Source: Rehmannia glutinosa (Eukaryota; Streptophyta; Magnoliopsida; Lamiales; Orobanchaceae). Taken from it: a DNA stretch of 64,000 nt. The notes under the pieces are model-generated. The model worked only from the letters and a program-made list of their open reading frames with translations. It made no database searches and was not told where the DNA came from. The stretch lies in the NCBI GenBank assembly GCA_016081115.2, contig CM071931.1:23784317-23848316 (forward strand). Direction: 5' to 3'. Position numbers and translations under genes: made by a program. Position 1 is the stretch's first letter, and each line of letters begins with the position of its first letter. Of this stretch, positions 1-10,800 are shown piece after piece.

Positions 1-92
1 AATTGCAATGTCTCCACCTGCACCCCACAACCTTATTCTAGCCTAATTTCTTTTCCAAATTATCAATGGAATCACAAGGAACCATATCACCC

Positions 93-645
93 TTACGCTG
101 CATTGGGATTTAACTGGCCAATTTTCGTAATCTGCTTCCCACGAGTCCTTAGTGACTGGCTCAAAACCACAGGACTTTTAGTTTTAGGCTTCATTACTGG
201 ACTTCGTTTATAAGATTTACTATCAACCTTGCCAAATTATATATTCTTCAATTTTAACTGACAACTCACGGACATTCTCTCAAACACATTCTTAACTGCA
301 CAAAGTATAAGCAAGGAAGGATTCTTTTTGCATAGACAGAAATTCTCTTGGACAATTCTCGGATAGGTAACTGTCACCCAATAGTTTTGAACAAATCCCT
401 AAAACACCCATTATTAATTTTGACCGAGAAAGTGGAAATAAAACCAGGGGGATAAAAGAAAAAAATCCAACATCAATAAAACGAAAACAGATATAAAAGC
501 ATAGAGAGGAAGAAGACCTCTGGCGTTTGGCGTAGAGGTCGTTGAGCCTTGAGTGGATTTTGAGCGTCGCCAAAATTTCGTCGTTCCGCTTTATGTTTTC
601 TGGTCTCCGCCGCTCGTACTCTGCCATTCTCTCATTGTTCTCCAT
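93..645 (-). pseudogene. Truncated WDR76/CMR1-like gene copy (exons 1-2)
   Basis: This is a broken inverted copy of the WD-repeat gene that starts at 63339. Exon 1 is 645-518 (128 nt): it begins MENNERMAEYERRRPENIK and ends at a GT donor (517-516), the same phase as the other copy. Exon 2 starts at 219 after an AG acceptor and reads through a basic segment (KSYKRSPVMKPKTKSP, then SLRTRG) typical of the N-terminus of plant WDR76/CMR1-type DNA-damage-binding WD proteins. After SLRTRG the copy lacks about 18 codons present in the right-hand copy and then meets an in-frame TAA at 95-93, giving about 84 codons. I infer a pseudogene: the WD propeller cannot be made from this frame. The sequence beyond (1-92) keeps only weak similarity. 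An alternative is a short expressed truncated protein, which the sequence cannot exclude. Confidence 0.8.
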
Positions 646-792
646 TTCGCTTCACCCAATAGCGATCCTTTACTTGAGGATTTTCCGACGAGTAAATGAA
701 ATGGCACGAAATCGCAACATGGGATTATGCGGGTAAAATTGCAAACTAGGCCGGTATGAGTCTAGCAAAAAAGGTCTTGTAGGATTAAGTTT
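646..792 (-). other. Promoter/5' leader of the left WDR76-like copy
   Basis: Read on the minus strand, this stretch matches the leader of the right-hand gene (about 63185-63338). Shared blocks include a GCGATTTCG/GCGGTTTCG-like core followed by GCCATTTC, then ACTCGTCGGAAAAT and GTGAAGCGAAATGG around the start codon. It is therefore part of the inverted duplication. A TRIM insertion at 793 now separates it from the distal upstream sequence. Confidence 0.7.
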
Positions 793-1307
793 TGTTGAGA
801 TATGTCACTTGTGAGTTGTCCCACATTGATTAAGAAAGGAAAGAGAGTCCAATTTATAAGCCAAGTGAGCTACTCCTCCTATCACCAATTGGTTTTAGGA
901 TGGAACCTCACTTGGTGGGCTTGGGCTTTCTTCCCCATATCGTAAGACGCTTCATGTGTGGGGACCGTACCAAGTCCCCCCGAATTTAACATGGTATCAG
1001 AGCGAGCCCCATTGCTCGGCCCAAGGTGGGCCGTATCACATGATGTGATTGAGCATGGAGGATCCTGTGATGATTAATGAATTGACGAAGGACTCACAAG
1101 TGTTGAGATATGGGAGTTGTCGTTTTGAGATATGTCACTTGTTGTCCCACATCGATTAAGAAAGGAAAGAGAGTCCAATTTATAAGCCAAGTGAGCTACT
1201 CCTCCTATCACCAATTGGTTTTAGGATGGAACCTCACTTGGTGGGCTTCGCTTTTTCCCCATATCGTCGCATGTGTGGGACCGTACCAAGTCCCCCCGAA
1301 TTTAACA
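793..1307 (+). mobile_element. TRIM (miniature LTR retrotransposon), copy 1
   Basis: Two direct terminal repeats, 793-991 (199 bp) and 1101-1307 (207 bp), both begin TGTTGAGATATG and end GAATTTAACA. The first is followed at once by TGGTATCAGAGC (992-1003), the initiator-Met tRNA primer-binding site of plant LTR retroelements. The internal region is only about 110 bp and non-coding, which defines a TRIM. A 5-bp target duplication AGTTT lies at 788-792 and 1308-1312. The right LTR has a small internal duplication near its start (TTGAGATATG occurs twice). It would need proteins supplied by another element to move. A second copy lies at 61254-61773 in the other orientation. Confidence 0.9.
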
Positions 1308-1331
1308 AGTTTTGCAAAATAGCCCTATACC

Positions 1332-1539
1332 TAGTGTTCTAAAAAGCGCTAGATGCTAGTTGAGGCGGTAAACTGAGACTTAGCATCTAGGCGGAATTTG
1401 AGCGGGATTAGGCGGAACTTGGGTGGGATTAAGCGGGGCCTAATCGGAAGAATAACGTAGGCTGACAAGGAGGGCCTAGCGGGGGGCCTAGCGCCTAGAA
1501 ATGACTAATCGGAACTATGCGGGGATTTTTAGAACATAG
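1332..1539. mobile_element. hAT-type MITE, GC-rich 'GCCTAGGCGG' family, copy 1
   Basis: A 208-bp element with inverted ends (TAGTGTTCTAAAAA and, reverse complement, CTATGTTCTAAAAA) and an 8-bp target duplication CCTATACC at 1324-1331 and 1540-1547. The interior repeats GC-rich words such as GGCGG and CCTAG. The same family recurs at 23226-23400. No coding capacity. Confidence 0.85.
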
Positions 1540-1656
1540 CCTATACCTTTAAAAATTGAGGATTGAGCGCAATTTCCACTAAAATCTAAAAAAATGGCCC
1601 GAATCTTGCACGTGAGATTCATGTAAAGGTTTTACTGATATGGAGCTACTTAAACC
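1540..1656. other. Left-arm fragment of the inverted duplication
   Basis: Between the MITE and the next insertion lies a non-coding stretch whose reverse complement (TGCGCTCAATCCTCA and flanks) matches about 63060-63110 upstream of the right WDR76-like gene. It is ancestral promoter-distal sequence of the duplicated gene. Confidence 0.6.
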
Positions 1657-3005
1657 CAGTGTTTTAAATAGCGTATCCTACCGGCCGATTGAAACGGTGA
1701 TACTAAATACCGATGATCGGTTCAGTACGGTAATGCTCTAAATACTATTTTTATAGTATTCTGGTGAAAATAGGCCAATAGCGGTTCAAAACCGATTAAA
1801 CGGGGTTGTTACTTTTTTTTATTTTTTCCAACCTTTATTTATAAAAATTGAAATTATAAACTTAACATTTAATATATACTAGAATAACACACGTATGTTA
1901 CACGGAATTTGTCCAAAGATAAAATTTTAGTGTCAAAAATTTGTTTGTAATAGTTATATGAGATTGGAAATACTAATTAGAATTATTAAAAAAGAAATTC
2001 AAATTATTTGCTCCAATATTAGTTCCAGAAAGAATATTTGCTTCAATACTATGATCACCGAGTTGTGAAATCACAAATCTAGTGCCATTACATAATCTTG
2101 AAAATTGATCCATGTTTCTGCTAATATAATTATCGAGTTGGGTAATCACCAATCTAGTACCATTACTGAAGATTGATCCATGTTTAGTATTAGCATAATC
2201 GATACCCAACTTAATTTCAATTTCAAGATGTGATTTTGAATTCCTGAACACTTGAGTGTTGTTTAAGAAATCAGTTGTGCAGATTTCATATTGATTTTCA
2301 GAATTCCAAATGTTTTGCTTATACTGTCACAACTAATAGTCTTTCTCAATAAAAATATGCTTAGATAACTTTGATCATCGTTTTTCCAAACTAATTGAGA
2401 AAATTCTTTATATTTTGGATTATGTTTTATATTTTAGAATCCTTGATTGAAAGTGGAAGGATATCCCGTTATTAATTCAAATGAGAGAATATATTCTACA
2501 AAAAAAAATATAGATTTGAACTAATATAATCTTTCTCAATAAAATTATGCAAGGAGTTGAATGGATCAACATTGACTTTTCCAAACTATTTTTGAACTAA
2601 TCCTATTAGAGTTGGAATTATTTTTCCTTTGCGGTATCATGAAAATAGAAAAAATAAATTCAGATACATTTAAATTGTCGTGGCATTAATATAATATAAA
2701 TTCATGATTGTTTAATGGGTGGCGCTATTGGCACCCCCAAATTTGATGAGTACACCCACTTTCTAAAATTTCAAAAATGCCATTAAGTCAAAAGACTATA
2801 ATACCCTTACTAAAAAGCCAAGTTCTAAATACACCCCCCCAATCTCTAAATACACCCACATCATTCATTACAATTAAATCTACTAAAACACACCCACCCA
2901 CATCCTTCAGCTACATTCTTCTTCTTCTTATTCTTCTTTCTTGAGAAAAGCTTAAACCTTGTTCTTATAAACCCTAGTTTTTTCGACACCAACACAACAA
3001 CTTAA

Positions 3006-6000
3006 ATGGACAACAAAGATTTGATTCCTCCAAATATTGTAAGTATCTTCTTGGTTATCACCAAAAATTATGTAATTTATCCACTTTTACCGTTCGATAT
3101 TTCTCCGCACCATTGTTTTCCGCCGATTGGCACGATCAACAAAGATGGCACGATCATCATCACGCCGATCGTGCCACATGGCAATATGGCACGATCACAT
3201 GTTCAATGATCGTGCCATATTGCCATATTGCCATGTGACACGATCAAGGTGGAACGATCATGGTCATGATCGTGCCATTTTGACGATTTGTTTTTTGGTC
3301 TTGTTGATTTTGTTTTAATAGGGTATGGCCTCGTTGCTACGGAAAATAGTGTTGTTTGTCCTCCCAAGAATGATGAGAATGTTGAAGAGCTTGGTGTTGT
3401 TACAGATTACACACACGTATTCACGACGTATGAGTTATTTGTTTCTCGGGATAAATTATTTGATTGGGTGCGTGAGAGAGGACATGAGCACAAAGATGGT
3501 AATTGTAATAAGTAGGTCGGACAAAGTGGTCAAGGAAAGAAAAGACCTCGGATATTTTTGTCTTGTGAACGTAGTGGGCATTACCGTGATTCAAAAAAAG
3601 ACTAGAGATGTCGAACAAAATGATGCTAAGAAATTTGAAAAAAAGTCCCTAAGAGAGAATGCGAACTAAGAAATGTGGTTGCCCATTTCGTTTGAGGGCC
3701 GGCAAGTAACAATTGAATGAGAATGGTCACTAAATGTTGAATGTGGTGTGCATAATCATCCAATTGCACAATATTTGGAGGGTCACTCTTATGCCGGTCG
3801 ATTATCAAGAAGTGAGGAAGAATATGTGTTGGATATGTCACATGGCAATACTCGGCCGAAGGACATTTTGTTTGGCCTACAAAATAAGTTTCAAGATAAT
3901 AAGTCCACCATACGGACTATCTACAATGCCCGTATGAAGAATAGAGTTGTCGAGCGTGATGGTCGATCTCAAATGCAACAACTTATGCATAAATTGAAGG
4001 AGCATGGATATTTCTATCATCATAGACGTTGCGAGACGAGTAACACCGTGAAGGATATATTCTTTGCTCACCCTACAAGCGTTGAGTTGTTGCGTGCTTT
4101 TCCGAGTGTCATTTTTATGGATTGCACATACAAAACTAATAGGTACAAGTTACCTTTGTTGGAGATTGTTGGTGTGACATCGACACATATGACATTTTGT
4201 ATTGCAGTTGCTTATATGGAGTACGAGCGGGAAGATAATTACATATGGGCTTGCTCAGTCTTAAAATCATTGATGGACCCATCTTCCCTGCCAAATGTGA
4301 TTATTACTGATAGAGAATTAGCTCTAATGAATGCAATAGAGACGACATTTCCCACTTCGAGACATTTTCTCTGTCGGTGGCACATTAGTAGGAACATTTT
4401 GGCAAACTGCAAAAAAATATTGGCCACAAAAGAGAAGTGGGAATCTTTTAACCTCTATTGTAATTTATTGGTCATCGTAGATTCTGAGCAATCATTTTAT
4501 GACTTAATTAGGAGATTGCGATCGAGAATTTTGTGATTATCCGGCCGTACACAATATGTAATGGAGCAATGGATGGGGCCGTATAAAGAAAGATTTGTGT
4601 CCGCTGGACGAATAATGTCATGCATTTCGACAACACCACAACAAATAGGTAATTCACTTTATTGTGCTCATCATTGCGTTTCTGTTATATCATATACAAT
4701 CCTAAAAATTATTTGTTTGAAAAATCATTATAGGGCGGAGAGTCACCATGCAGCATTGAAAAGACAGCTTGCGTCTAGTCAGGGTAATTTCGAGACATGT
4801 TGGCAACAGATTCACACCCTCCTCGAGACATCACACAATGCAATCTGCTCTTCTTTTGAGAAGAAGCGAGAATGTAGTCTTACATAAATACAAATCGATT
4901 GTATTCATGTCACTACGAGGTATGGTGTCTATACATGCATTGAATTTGATCTATACTGAAATGCATCGTGTAGCTGAGGGTAGCGTAGACCCTTTGTTGT
5001 GTGGTTGTGTATTGAGAAAGACGTGCGGACTCCCATGTGCTCATGAACTTTCTGAATATGTGAGTTTGGATAAGCCAATTCCACTTGATCAAGTGGCTTC
5101 ATTTTGGCGAAAATTAGATATATTACCGCCTAGCAAAGACGAAGCTGGAGTTGGGCCCAAAATTGGGTCTCGATGGACTCAGTATTTCGGTGATCTTTTC
5201 ACCAAATTTGAACAAGCACCCGAATCAGAGAGGTTATTAATTTTGAAAAGAATTACGGAGATTACGAATCCAAGAACAACCTCACTAATTGAGCACGAGA
5301 TGCGACCGCACACGTGGTCGTCCCTAAGTCCGTAAAGTTAAACAATCCAAATCAACCAAACGTGACCCGAGTAAGTTCGAATATGTCGAGTCTATTAAAG
5401 ATAGTTGTTCACCATGTGAAGAAGTAATCTTTAATGTTGGTCCATCGAATCAATCTATGTTCTCTCCAATGTCGAGGCAAAAGCTACCGGTAAATATCGT
5501 CTCTTTTATTTGTGCATGTACACATGACATATTTGTTGCTAATGTCCCACTTTGTTCTTCATGTTGTGTTTCAATAGGTTGTGCGTCAAAAGGACCGAGA
5601 AAGTGACCATTTGGTTTTATGGAGCAACTTCCAACGCGTTTACATCAACATATTATTGGTACTAAGGATGTTATGAGCGATGGTCATTGTGGTTTCCGTC
5701 CGTGCGACTACTTGGATACGGTGAAGATTCATGGGGTCGGGTTCGAGGAGACCTATGTCATGAGTTGAACGAAAACCAAGGGTTGTACAATCATGTATTC
5801 GTCAAACATGGTAGTGTTGACAAAATCTTGTCTCGTCTCAACTACTATAATGAGACAAACATAAGAAAACATTGGTTTTGTTTACCCGAGATGGGTCACT
5901 TGGTTGCGTCGGCTTACAATGTTGCGTTTGTGTGTTTGGATCGGTGAATGTCCCTCACATATCTACCATTACGAATGAAGCGCCAATTGCTCAAGCTAAT

Positions 6001-6199
6001 TTGTGTTGGATTTGTGAACAATAACCATTTTATAGAGGTAACTAAAAAATTGAGTAATTTGTCTCGTCTCAACTACAATAACCATTTTTTTCATTTGTAG
6101 GTTTTCTTGAGTGGCGGTCACCCATTGCCTCCCGTGGTCGCAACATGGAATAATTATCGCCATGAATGTGCAAAGAAATTGGAAGAATTTGTATACTAA
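3006..6199 (+). pseudogene. MULE transposase fused to OTU-like cysteine protease, decayed
   Basis: In order: first exon at 3006 (MDNKDLIPPNI, donor GTAAGT); FAR1-like N-terminal region about 3325-3700 (KLFDWVRERG, then a CERSGHYR motif) with two frameshifts and stops; MULE transposase core 3748-4536 with FMDCTYKTN (first catalytic Asp region), VIITDRELALMNA (second Asp) and CRWHISRN; a frameshift near 4600; a good intron at about 4649-4733; AESHHAALKR; and a SWIM zinc finger CGCVLRKTCGLPCAHEL near 5000. After a further frameshift near 5310 and an intron ending about 5578 comes the OTU part: DGHCGFR (catalytic Cys, about 5680), a frameshift, then VRLLGYGEDSWG, and NNNHFIE (catalytic His, 6017-6037). 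A last intron (6038-6100) leads to a terminal exon ending TAA at 6197-6199. The order implies one transposase-OTU fusion protein. It is now non-functional. Confidence 0.85.
3129..3277. repeat. GGCACGATC palindromic repeat cluster 1 (in MULE)
   Basis: About six near-exact copies of GGCACGATC or its complement GATCGTGCC, plus variants, are packed in about 150 bp. They lie in the first intron of the transposase gene, about 410 bp from the left end of the MULE. The same motif recurs at 6417-6545 and 9092-9330. Confidence 0.85.
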
Positions 6200-6416
6200 A
6201 CAACTTGAATTGTATAGTGGAAGTGTAGGAAACAGTCCCATTGTCCGTAGTACGGAGACTATAAACTTAGGTTAGAATTATTTGTTTGTTATGTATTGGA
6301 TAAGTTAAAGAACTTTGTTGGAAATGCATGTGTTTTTAATTGGTGTGATTCTTTGTCGAAATGCTTGTTTTAAGGTGGCACATTTGTTACAGGATTTTGT
6401 TAAGTTGATATCAAAT

Positions 6417-6545
6417 GGCACGATGGTGGCACGCGATCGCATATACGATCGTGCCTTTTAGACACGATAGTGACACGGTCACACACTGTTATCGTGTCTA
6501 TAAAGGCACGATAGTGGCACAGTCGTAAATGCAATGATCGTGCCA
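6417..6545. repeat. GGCACGAT repeat cluster 2 (in MULE)
   Basis: Between the transposase-OTU gene and the convergent minus-strand genes, GGCACGAT, GACACGATA and complementary ATCGTGCC/ATCGTGTC words alternate and can form hairpins. This is the middle one of three clusters. It may serve as a shared 3' region for the converging transcripts; that is inference. Confidence 0.8.
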
Positions 6546-6753
6546 CATGCGTTGATCTATTATTATACTGTCACGTTGAAAACGTTTCATAACAACTTTA
6601 TTATTACATCACAATCCTCCATAGTATATTACCAACCTTCATAGTACATTACAACCTAACAGAGTACATTACCAACCACAACACAGACAAAGATTACAAA
6701 CATAACGCACAACCACCCAACTAGTACACAACAGACACCAATTGCCAGATAGC

Positions 6754-7305
6754 TCAATCAGTGTCAACTTCTGAGCGTTCAGCATCATCCTGAGAACCTT
6801 CATCAGAAGAGTAGCCATCAAACTCCAATGGATTGTTACGAGTGTAACCTGGTAGTCCCTCGAAATCAATGTCCGGCGCCTCACGAGTGTTAAAAACTTC
6901 AACACAGTCACGGTACCTTGGGAAGCCGTTAGTCCAAAAAAACCGTTGCATGTTGTTCTCTTGCCTAACATGAGCCCAATAATCTGGAGAGATGGAAAAC
7001 TGTTAGTTAGTGTACGGGTTGAAATTAACACCCTGGAATCTTTGAAAACGTTGCTAGTCATGAAAGTGGGTGCGCATCATATGGATCTTAATCTTGACTT
7101 TAAGGACAGGGAAATCTTTTTGCATGGCTTCAGATAGCACGCGACTCAATTCAACAAATATGCCGTTGAAAACAGCAGGGCGCCGTATGTTGTTTGCCAT
7201 ACGACATAGCATGAAGAAATTGTCAAAGCAGGCTTCTTCTTCCTGGGAAGTCCAACCATCACCACGCCTATTGTCCCTAGCGATCTCATTTCTTGTTCTT
7301 ACCAT
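6754..7305 (-). pseudogene. Myb/SANT-like DNA-binding protein gene, decayed (in MULE)
   Basis: The minus-strand frame starts MVRTRNEIARDNRRG at 7305, just after a likely acceptor (TTACAG). It contains GWTSQEEEACFDNFF, the start of a Myb/SANT-like helix domain (PF12776 type), and later SPDYWAHVRQ and FFWTNGFPRYRDCVEVF, which fit the end of that domain ('W... FR.KGFP.Y..L...F'). An acidic, Ser/Asp-rich tail (DGYSSDEGSQDDAERSEVD) ends at 6754. Two in-frame stops (TAG after THFHD and TAA after FNPYTN, about 7000-7055) interrupt it, so I call it a pseudogene. It is carried inside the MULE and could be a captured host gene or an element gene. Confidence 0.65.
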
Positions 7306-7660
7306 TTTTCCTGTAACAAAAATCATAACAAACATGTTCATCCAAGATTTAATTAGCTATGATTCATTCATCAAATTAGCTACTATGTAAAAAATTACCT
7401 TTATCATCAACACAACCAAGATTTACTACAATTTTATTATCTACATTTGAACATACCCATGTATTTATAAGTGTAATGTATGGACCCATGTGTAATGTAA
7501 CTCATTTTCACCATTTATTGCATAGACCCATGTGTAATATGTAACTTATTTTCACCATTTAATGCAAGGACTCAGTCAATATGTTACTTATTTTCACCAT
7601 TTAATGAATGGACCCATGTTATACAAGTAACATAAATCTTACTCTGAATGGAAAGATTGT

Positions 7661-9036
7661 CTATCCCCAACTAACAATGGCCTCCACCTGCTGCCGCACC
7701 AATTCTTCTAATAGCGCTCGATCGGCAGCTAGAGAGGGTGTGGAGGTGTGTGGAGGAACATCTGGAACAACGCCCTTGGGGGCTGGACGATCATAATCAC
7801 CCATCTCAATATGTGGATCGGCATCAAGGCTATCATCATCATCCATCAATGAAGTCGACTCATGTGTGGTGCGTCGACGCTTTGTGGGCTTCTTCTTCCC
7901 GATCGGGTTACCCCGATGAACATAAACAACACCAGATCGGAGCTCGAGATTGACATGCAATAAATAAGGAAGCTCATTGTCCCTCGCAGTCAAGGTCCGG
8001 TGCGTATCAATCTACAAAATTGCAAGATCAAAATCAATAATTACTTAATTATTACCATAAGTTAAAATTTGAAAAATGCAAATTACATTTTGTACCGACG
8101 GTCAAGAAAGCCATGCATTCACGGAGGACTTTGAAACTTCCAGGCGTGTGCGGCGTGGAATAACAATGTCCGAGGCCGGAACCCCACATGAATCCCCAGT
8201 TGGGTATGGCCTCGCACGCCCATATCTAAGAAGAACAATAAAAATAGTTAAATTATAAGATGTATGTTTGTACTAAATGTAAATTATAAGATGTAAATTA
8301 CATTAATATCACTTACCAAGAAAGCCCAAACAAATCCGTAAATACGAAAAGTACTCTTGGGCTCGGTGGGTAACAAAGAAAAGGTAGTGGCATAAAATGC
8401 TGAACGAGTACTTCCCCAGAAAAGACTCCCACCGATCAACGTCATCAACCAAAGTCCACCACGAATCCTCAATGATCATGTGGACCTTGGATCCCATGTG
8501 AATAGCAAATAATGTGCAACCAACAACTTTGCCACCTTCAACTCATCAGAAGGATCATCACGGAATGCACCGCCTGCAAAATGCAAGAGTAGATCCTCCA
8601 TCGACACCTTAACACCACGGTAGTGTCTATCATACAACCCATTGGGAGGCGGCACGTGGTTGGTGTTCGGATTAAATGTGGTGGGGGCAAAGGATAGCCC
8701 AGTAATTAAAGCGTACTCATATTTGGAGAACCGAATCAAACGGTTTCCAATCCGAAACCGAAATTCGTCCCTTGCACCTTTCTTAACAACCTCATTCGCA
8801 ATAACGGCATGAAGGGCGGCATTACAACTAACCGCACGGTTGTCCATCCGCAATACAAAACCAAAACAGGACTTCCGAAACTCTTCATACACAAAATCCC
8901 CGCAATCATGCAACTCGAGTTCTAAGTTGTCAAGAATCGACAACCTGCTATACAAATTGATCTTCGGCTTTATTGCCATAAAGTTCGGCCTCTTCCAAAC
9001 CCACTGTGGAAAATAGTAAAAAATCAAAATTAGCAA
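7661..9036 (-). pseudogene. DUF1985-type gene of ULP1/MULE class, decayed
   Basis: The frame at 9036-8476 contains the hallmarks of the plant DUF1985 domain: FRFRIGNRLIRFSKYEYALI then TGLSF, VKVSMEDLLLHF and LKVAKLLVAHYLLF. It continues after a frameshift with EDSWWTLVDDVDRWESF and, after another, FRIYGFVWAFL. A donor (GTAAGT) and an acceptor near 8232 join this to IWACEAIPNWG, the usual 'WAYEAIP' block. A last exon (about 8012-7661) gives a basic KKKPTKRRR stretch and an acidic region. DUF1985 proteins usually accompany a ULP1 (C48) peptidase in plant MULEs. I see no ULP1 catalytic motif here; the protease of this element is OTU-like on the other strand. The start lies upstream of 9036 and was not found. 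Confidence 0.65.
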
Positions 9037-9091
9037 TCAACCACTATCAGCAAATCACATAGAGAACTCTAAAAAAAATGGCAGCTACTAT

Positions 9092-9330
9092 GGCACGATG
9101 GCTTATTCATCGACCGTGCCAAGAGTAAAGCCATCGTGCCAACAAGGCACGATGGTGGCACGATCGATGAATAAGCCATCGTGCCAACAAGGCACGATGG
9201 TGGCACGATCGATGAATAAGCCATCGTGCCTAAGTGGCACGATGGTGGCACGTTCGATGACTAATCCATCGTGCCTAAGTTGCACGATCGTACAATCGAT
9301 CGTGCCACCTAGGGCTTCATCGACCGTGCC
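9092..9330. repeat. 45-bp tandem GGCACGATGG repeat, cluster 3 (in MULE)
   Basis: Three head-to-tail 45-bp units (9146-9190, 9191-9235, 9236-9280) each hold GGCACGATGG, TGGCACGATCGATGA and CCATCGTGCC. They are flanked by one diverged unit on each side. Units differ at only a few positions. The cluster lies about 550 bp from the right end of the MULE, roughly mirroring cluster 1. Small frames here are by-products of the 45-bp (multiple of three) period. Confidence 0.9.
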
Positions 9331-9997
9331 ATTTCGTCTTCTTCAAAGTTCCATATTTCAAATTTTACAGTCCAAATGGCGCCATAACTATACCCATCTC
9401 AAACCCATACCCATACAACTACATAGCACACTCAAATTACAAAAATGCAAGTTATTTTAAGGAAAAGTTGAGTTATAACAATACCTCGTCATTTTCTTGA
9501 GCGAGTCTGCTGCCGTGTGCGGTTCGGTGTCTCGTCTCGGCTTTGTTGTGGATGGTGGTGCACCATCGACGAAAGTCGTCATCATCAACAACGGAAGAAC
9601 CATCCTTCTTCTCCTGTATGTTTGGATTTTATTCACCATTGCCGTCGATTAGGAATAGAACAGTTTGCGAGAGTGGGTGTATTTTTGTTTCAAATTGAGA
9701 AAGTGGGGGAGGTGAGAGGTTGGAGGGTGTATTTTGGGGGAAAATAAGACTAAGGGTAAAATTGGAAAAAAGGGGGGGTGAACTCATCAATTGGGTCATA
9801 TTTGAAAAAAGTGGGGGTGGGTGAACTTATAAGGTGGGTGTACTCATCAAATTTGGGGGTGCCAATAGCGCCACCCTTGTTTAATTTGTATATAATAATT
9901 TAAGAGATAACTAATTTAAAAGATACTATAGATAGAATCCTTAACTTTTGGATTATTTGTTATCTTTTCAATTTGTAAATTTGGATTGCCACACATG

Positions 9998-10800
9998 TAA
10001 ATGTGAAGCCGCATGTGGAATTGTGATGATAAGAAATTGACAAATATCAAAGATTAATAAGGTAATGACATGTGTCAACTTTGTTTCTTCTTTTAGTCTG
10101 TAGGGGTAGATATCATAATTCAAATCAATGTTGTTAAAATCGGACCGGACCGGCCGGTTCGACCGTTTAAACCGGGAACCCGTCACATGTCCGGTTCGGT
10201 TTTGTAGTAAGACTGGAAAAATCTGTTGCCACCCGGTCAAACCCGGTGAAAAACTCAGAAACCGATGATCAAATTAACCCGGTTCCAAAGAAAATAATCT
10301 TTTTTTTTGTTTGTTTTTTTAGCAAATATTTTTTTCTGTTTATTTCAAAAGTTGAAGAAAAATATGTTTAGTAAATTTCCATATAATTTTTCCGTAGTAT
10401 TCGATTTACGGACATATTCGGATATTTAATTTTTAATTTAGCTTTTATTTGTATTTTATTGTATTTTTTAGTTTTTTTAATATTTATTAGTGTATTTATC
10501 TTGCTTCAAAAAAAAATTATTGTATTTATCTTGTACATGTGTACACATATATACATATGTACGGGTCAACTAATTTTTTAAGAACGGTTGAATCGGTTGA
10601 ACCAGTGACCCAATAACCCAGTTATTAATCCGATTCGATGTTCGGTCCGGGTTTCAAAACATTGATTCAAATCAAACAAGAATTCAAATTAATTAAATGT
10701 GAAGTCGTCGTGTGGAATTGTGATGATGAAAAGTTGACAAATGTCAAAGATTAATAAGGTGATGACATGTGTCAACTTTGTTTTTTCTTTTAATATATAG
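9998..10800. repeat. Direct duplication flanking a hAT MITE
   Basis: A segment of about 120 bp around 9998-10120 (GGAATTGTGATGAT, GACATGTGTCAACTTTG, GGTAGATATC) recurs at about 10695-10815. The hAT MITE at 10126-10664 lies between the two copies. This is probably a tandem duplication within the 1657-11066 element that was later split by the MITE. Confidence 0.75.
10126..10664. mobile_element. hAT-type MITE, 'CCGGTT' rich
   Basis: A 539-bp element with inverted ends (CAATGTTGTTAAAATCGG; CAATGTTTTGAAACCCGG inward from the right) and a perfect 8-bp target duplication ATTCAAAT at 10118-10125 and 10665-10672. The subterminal regions are rich in CCGGTT/AACCGG words. No coding frame. Confidence 0.85.

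Larger units (their letters stand above)
2717..9876 (+). mobile_element. Mutator-like element (MULE) with transposase-OTU gene
   Basis: A 7160-bp element with perfectly matching 43-bp terminal inverted repeats (2717-2759 and 9834-9876, starting GGGTGGCGCTATTGGCACCC) and a 9-bp target duplication TTGTTTAAT (2708-2716 and 9877-9885). Both are hallmarks of the Mutator superfamily. The plus strand carries a decayed MULE transposase joined to an OTU-type cysteine protease (3006-6199). The minus strand carries a SANT-like gene (6754-7305) and a DUF1985-type gene (7661-9036), both broken. Three clusters of a GGCACGAT/ATCGTGCC repeat lie near 3.2, 6.5 and 9.2 kb. It sits inside the hAT-like element at 1657-11066. 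Confidence 0.92.

Noticed and set aside
1110..1322. 70-codon plus-strand frame
   Set aside because: It lies within the right LTR of the TRIM; LTRs of this family are non-coding.
1973..2251. 92-codon minus-strand frame with repeated NGTR(F/L)VI motifs
   Set aside because: The internal similarity reflects a short DNA duplication within a non-coding transposon region; no family match and no splice context.
9092..9330. Regular 45-bp repeats that could look like a CRISPR array or a repeat protein
   Set aside because: Units adjoin without unique spacers, the host is a plant, and open frames arise only because 45 is a multiple of three.
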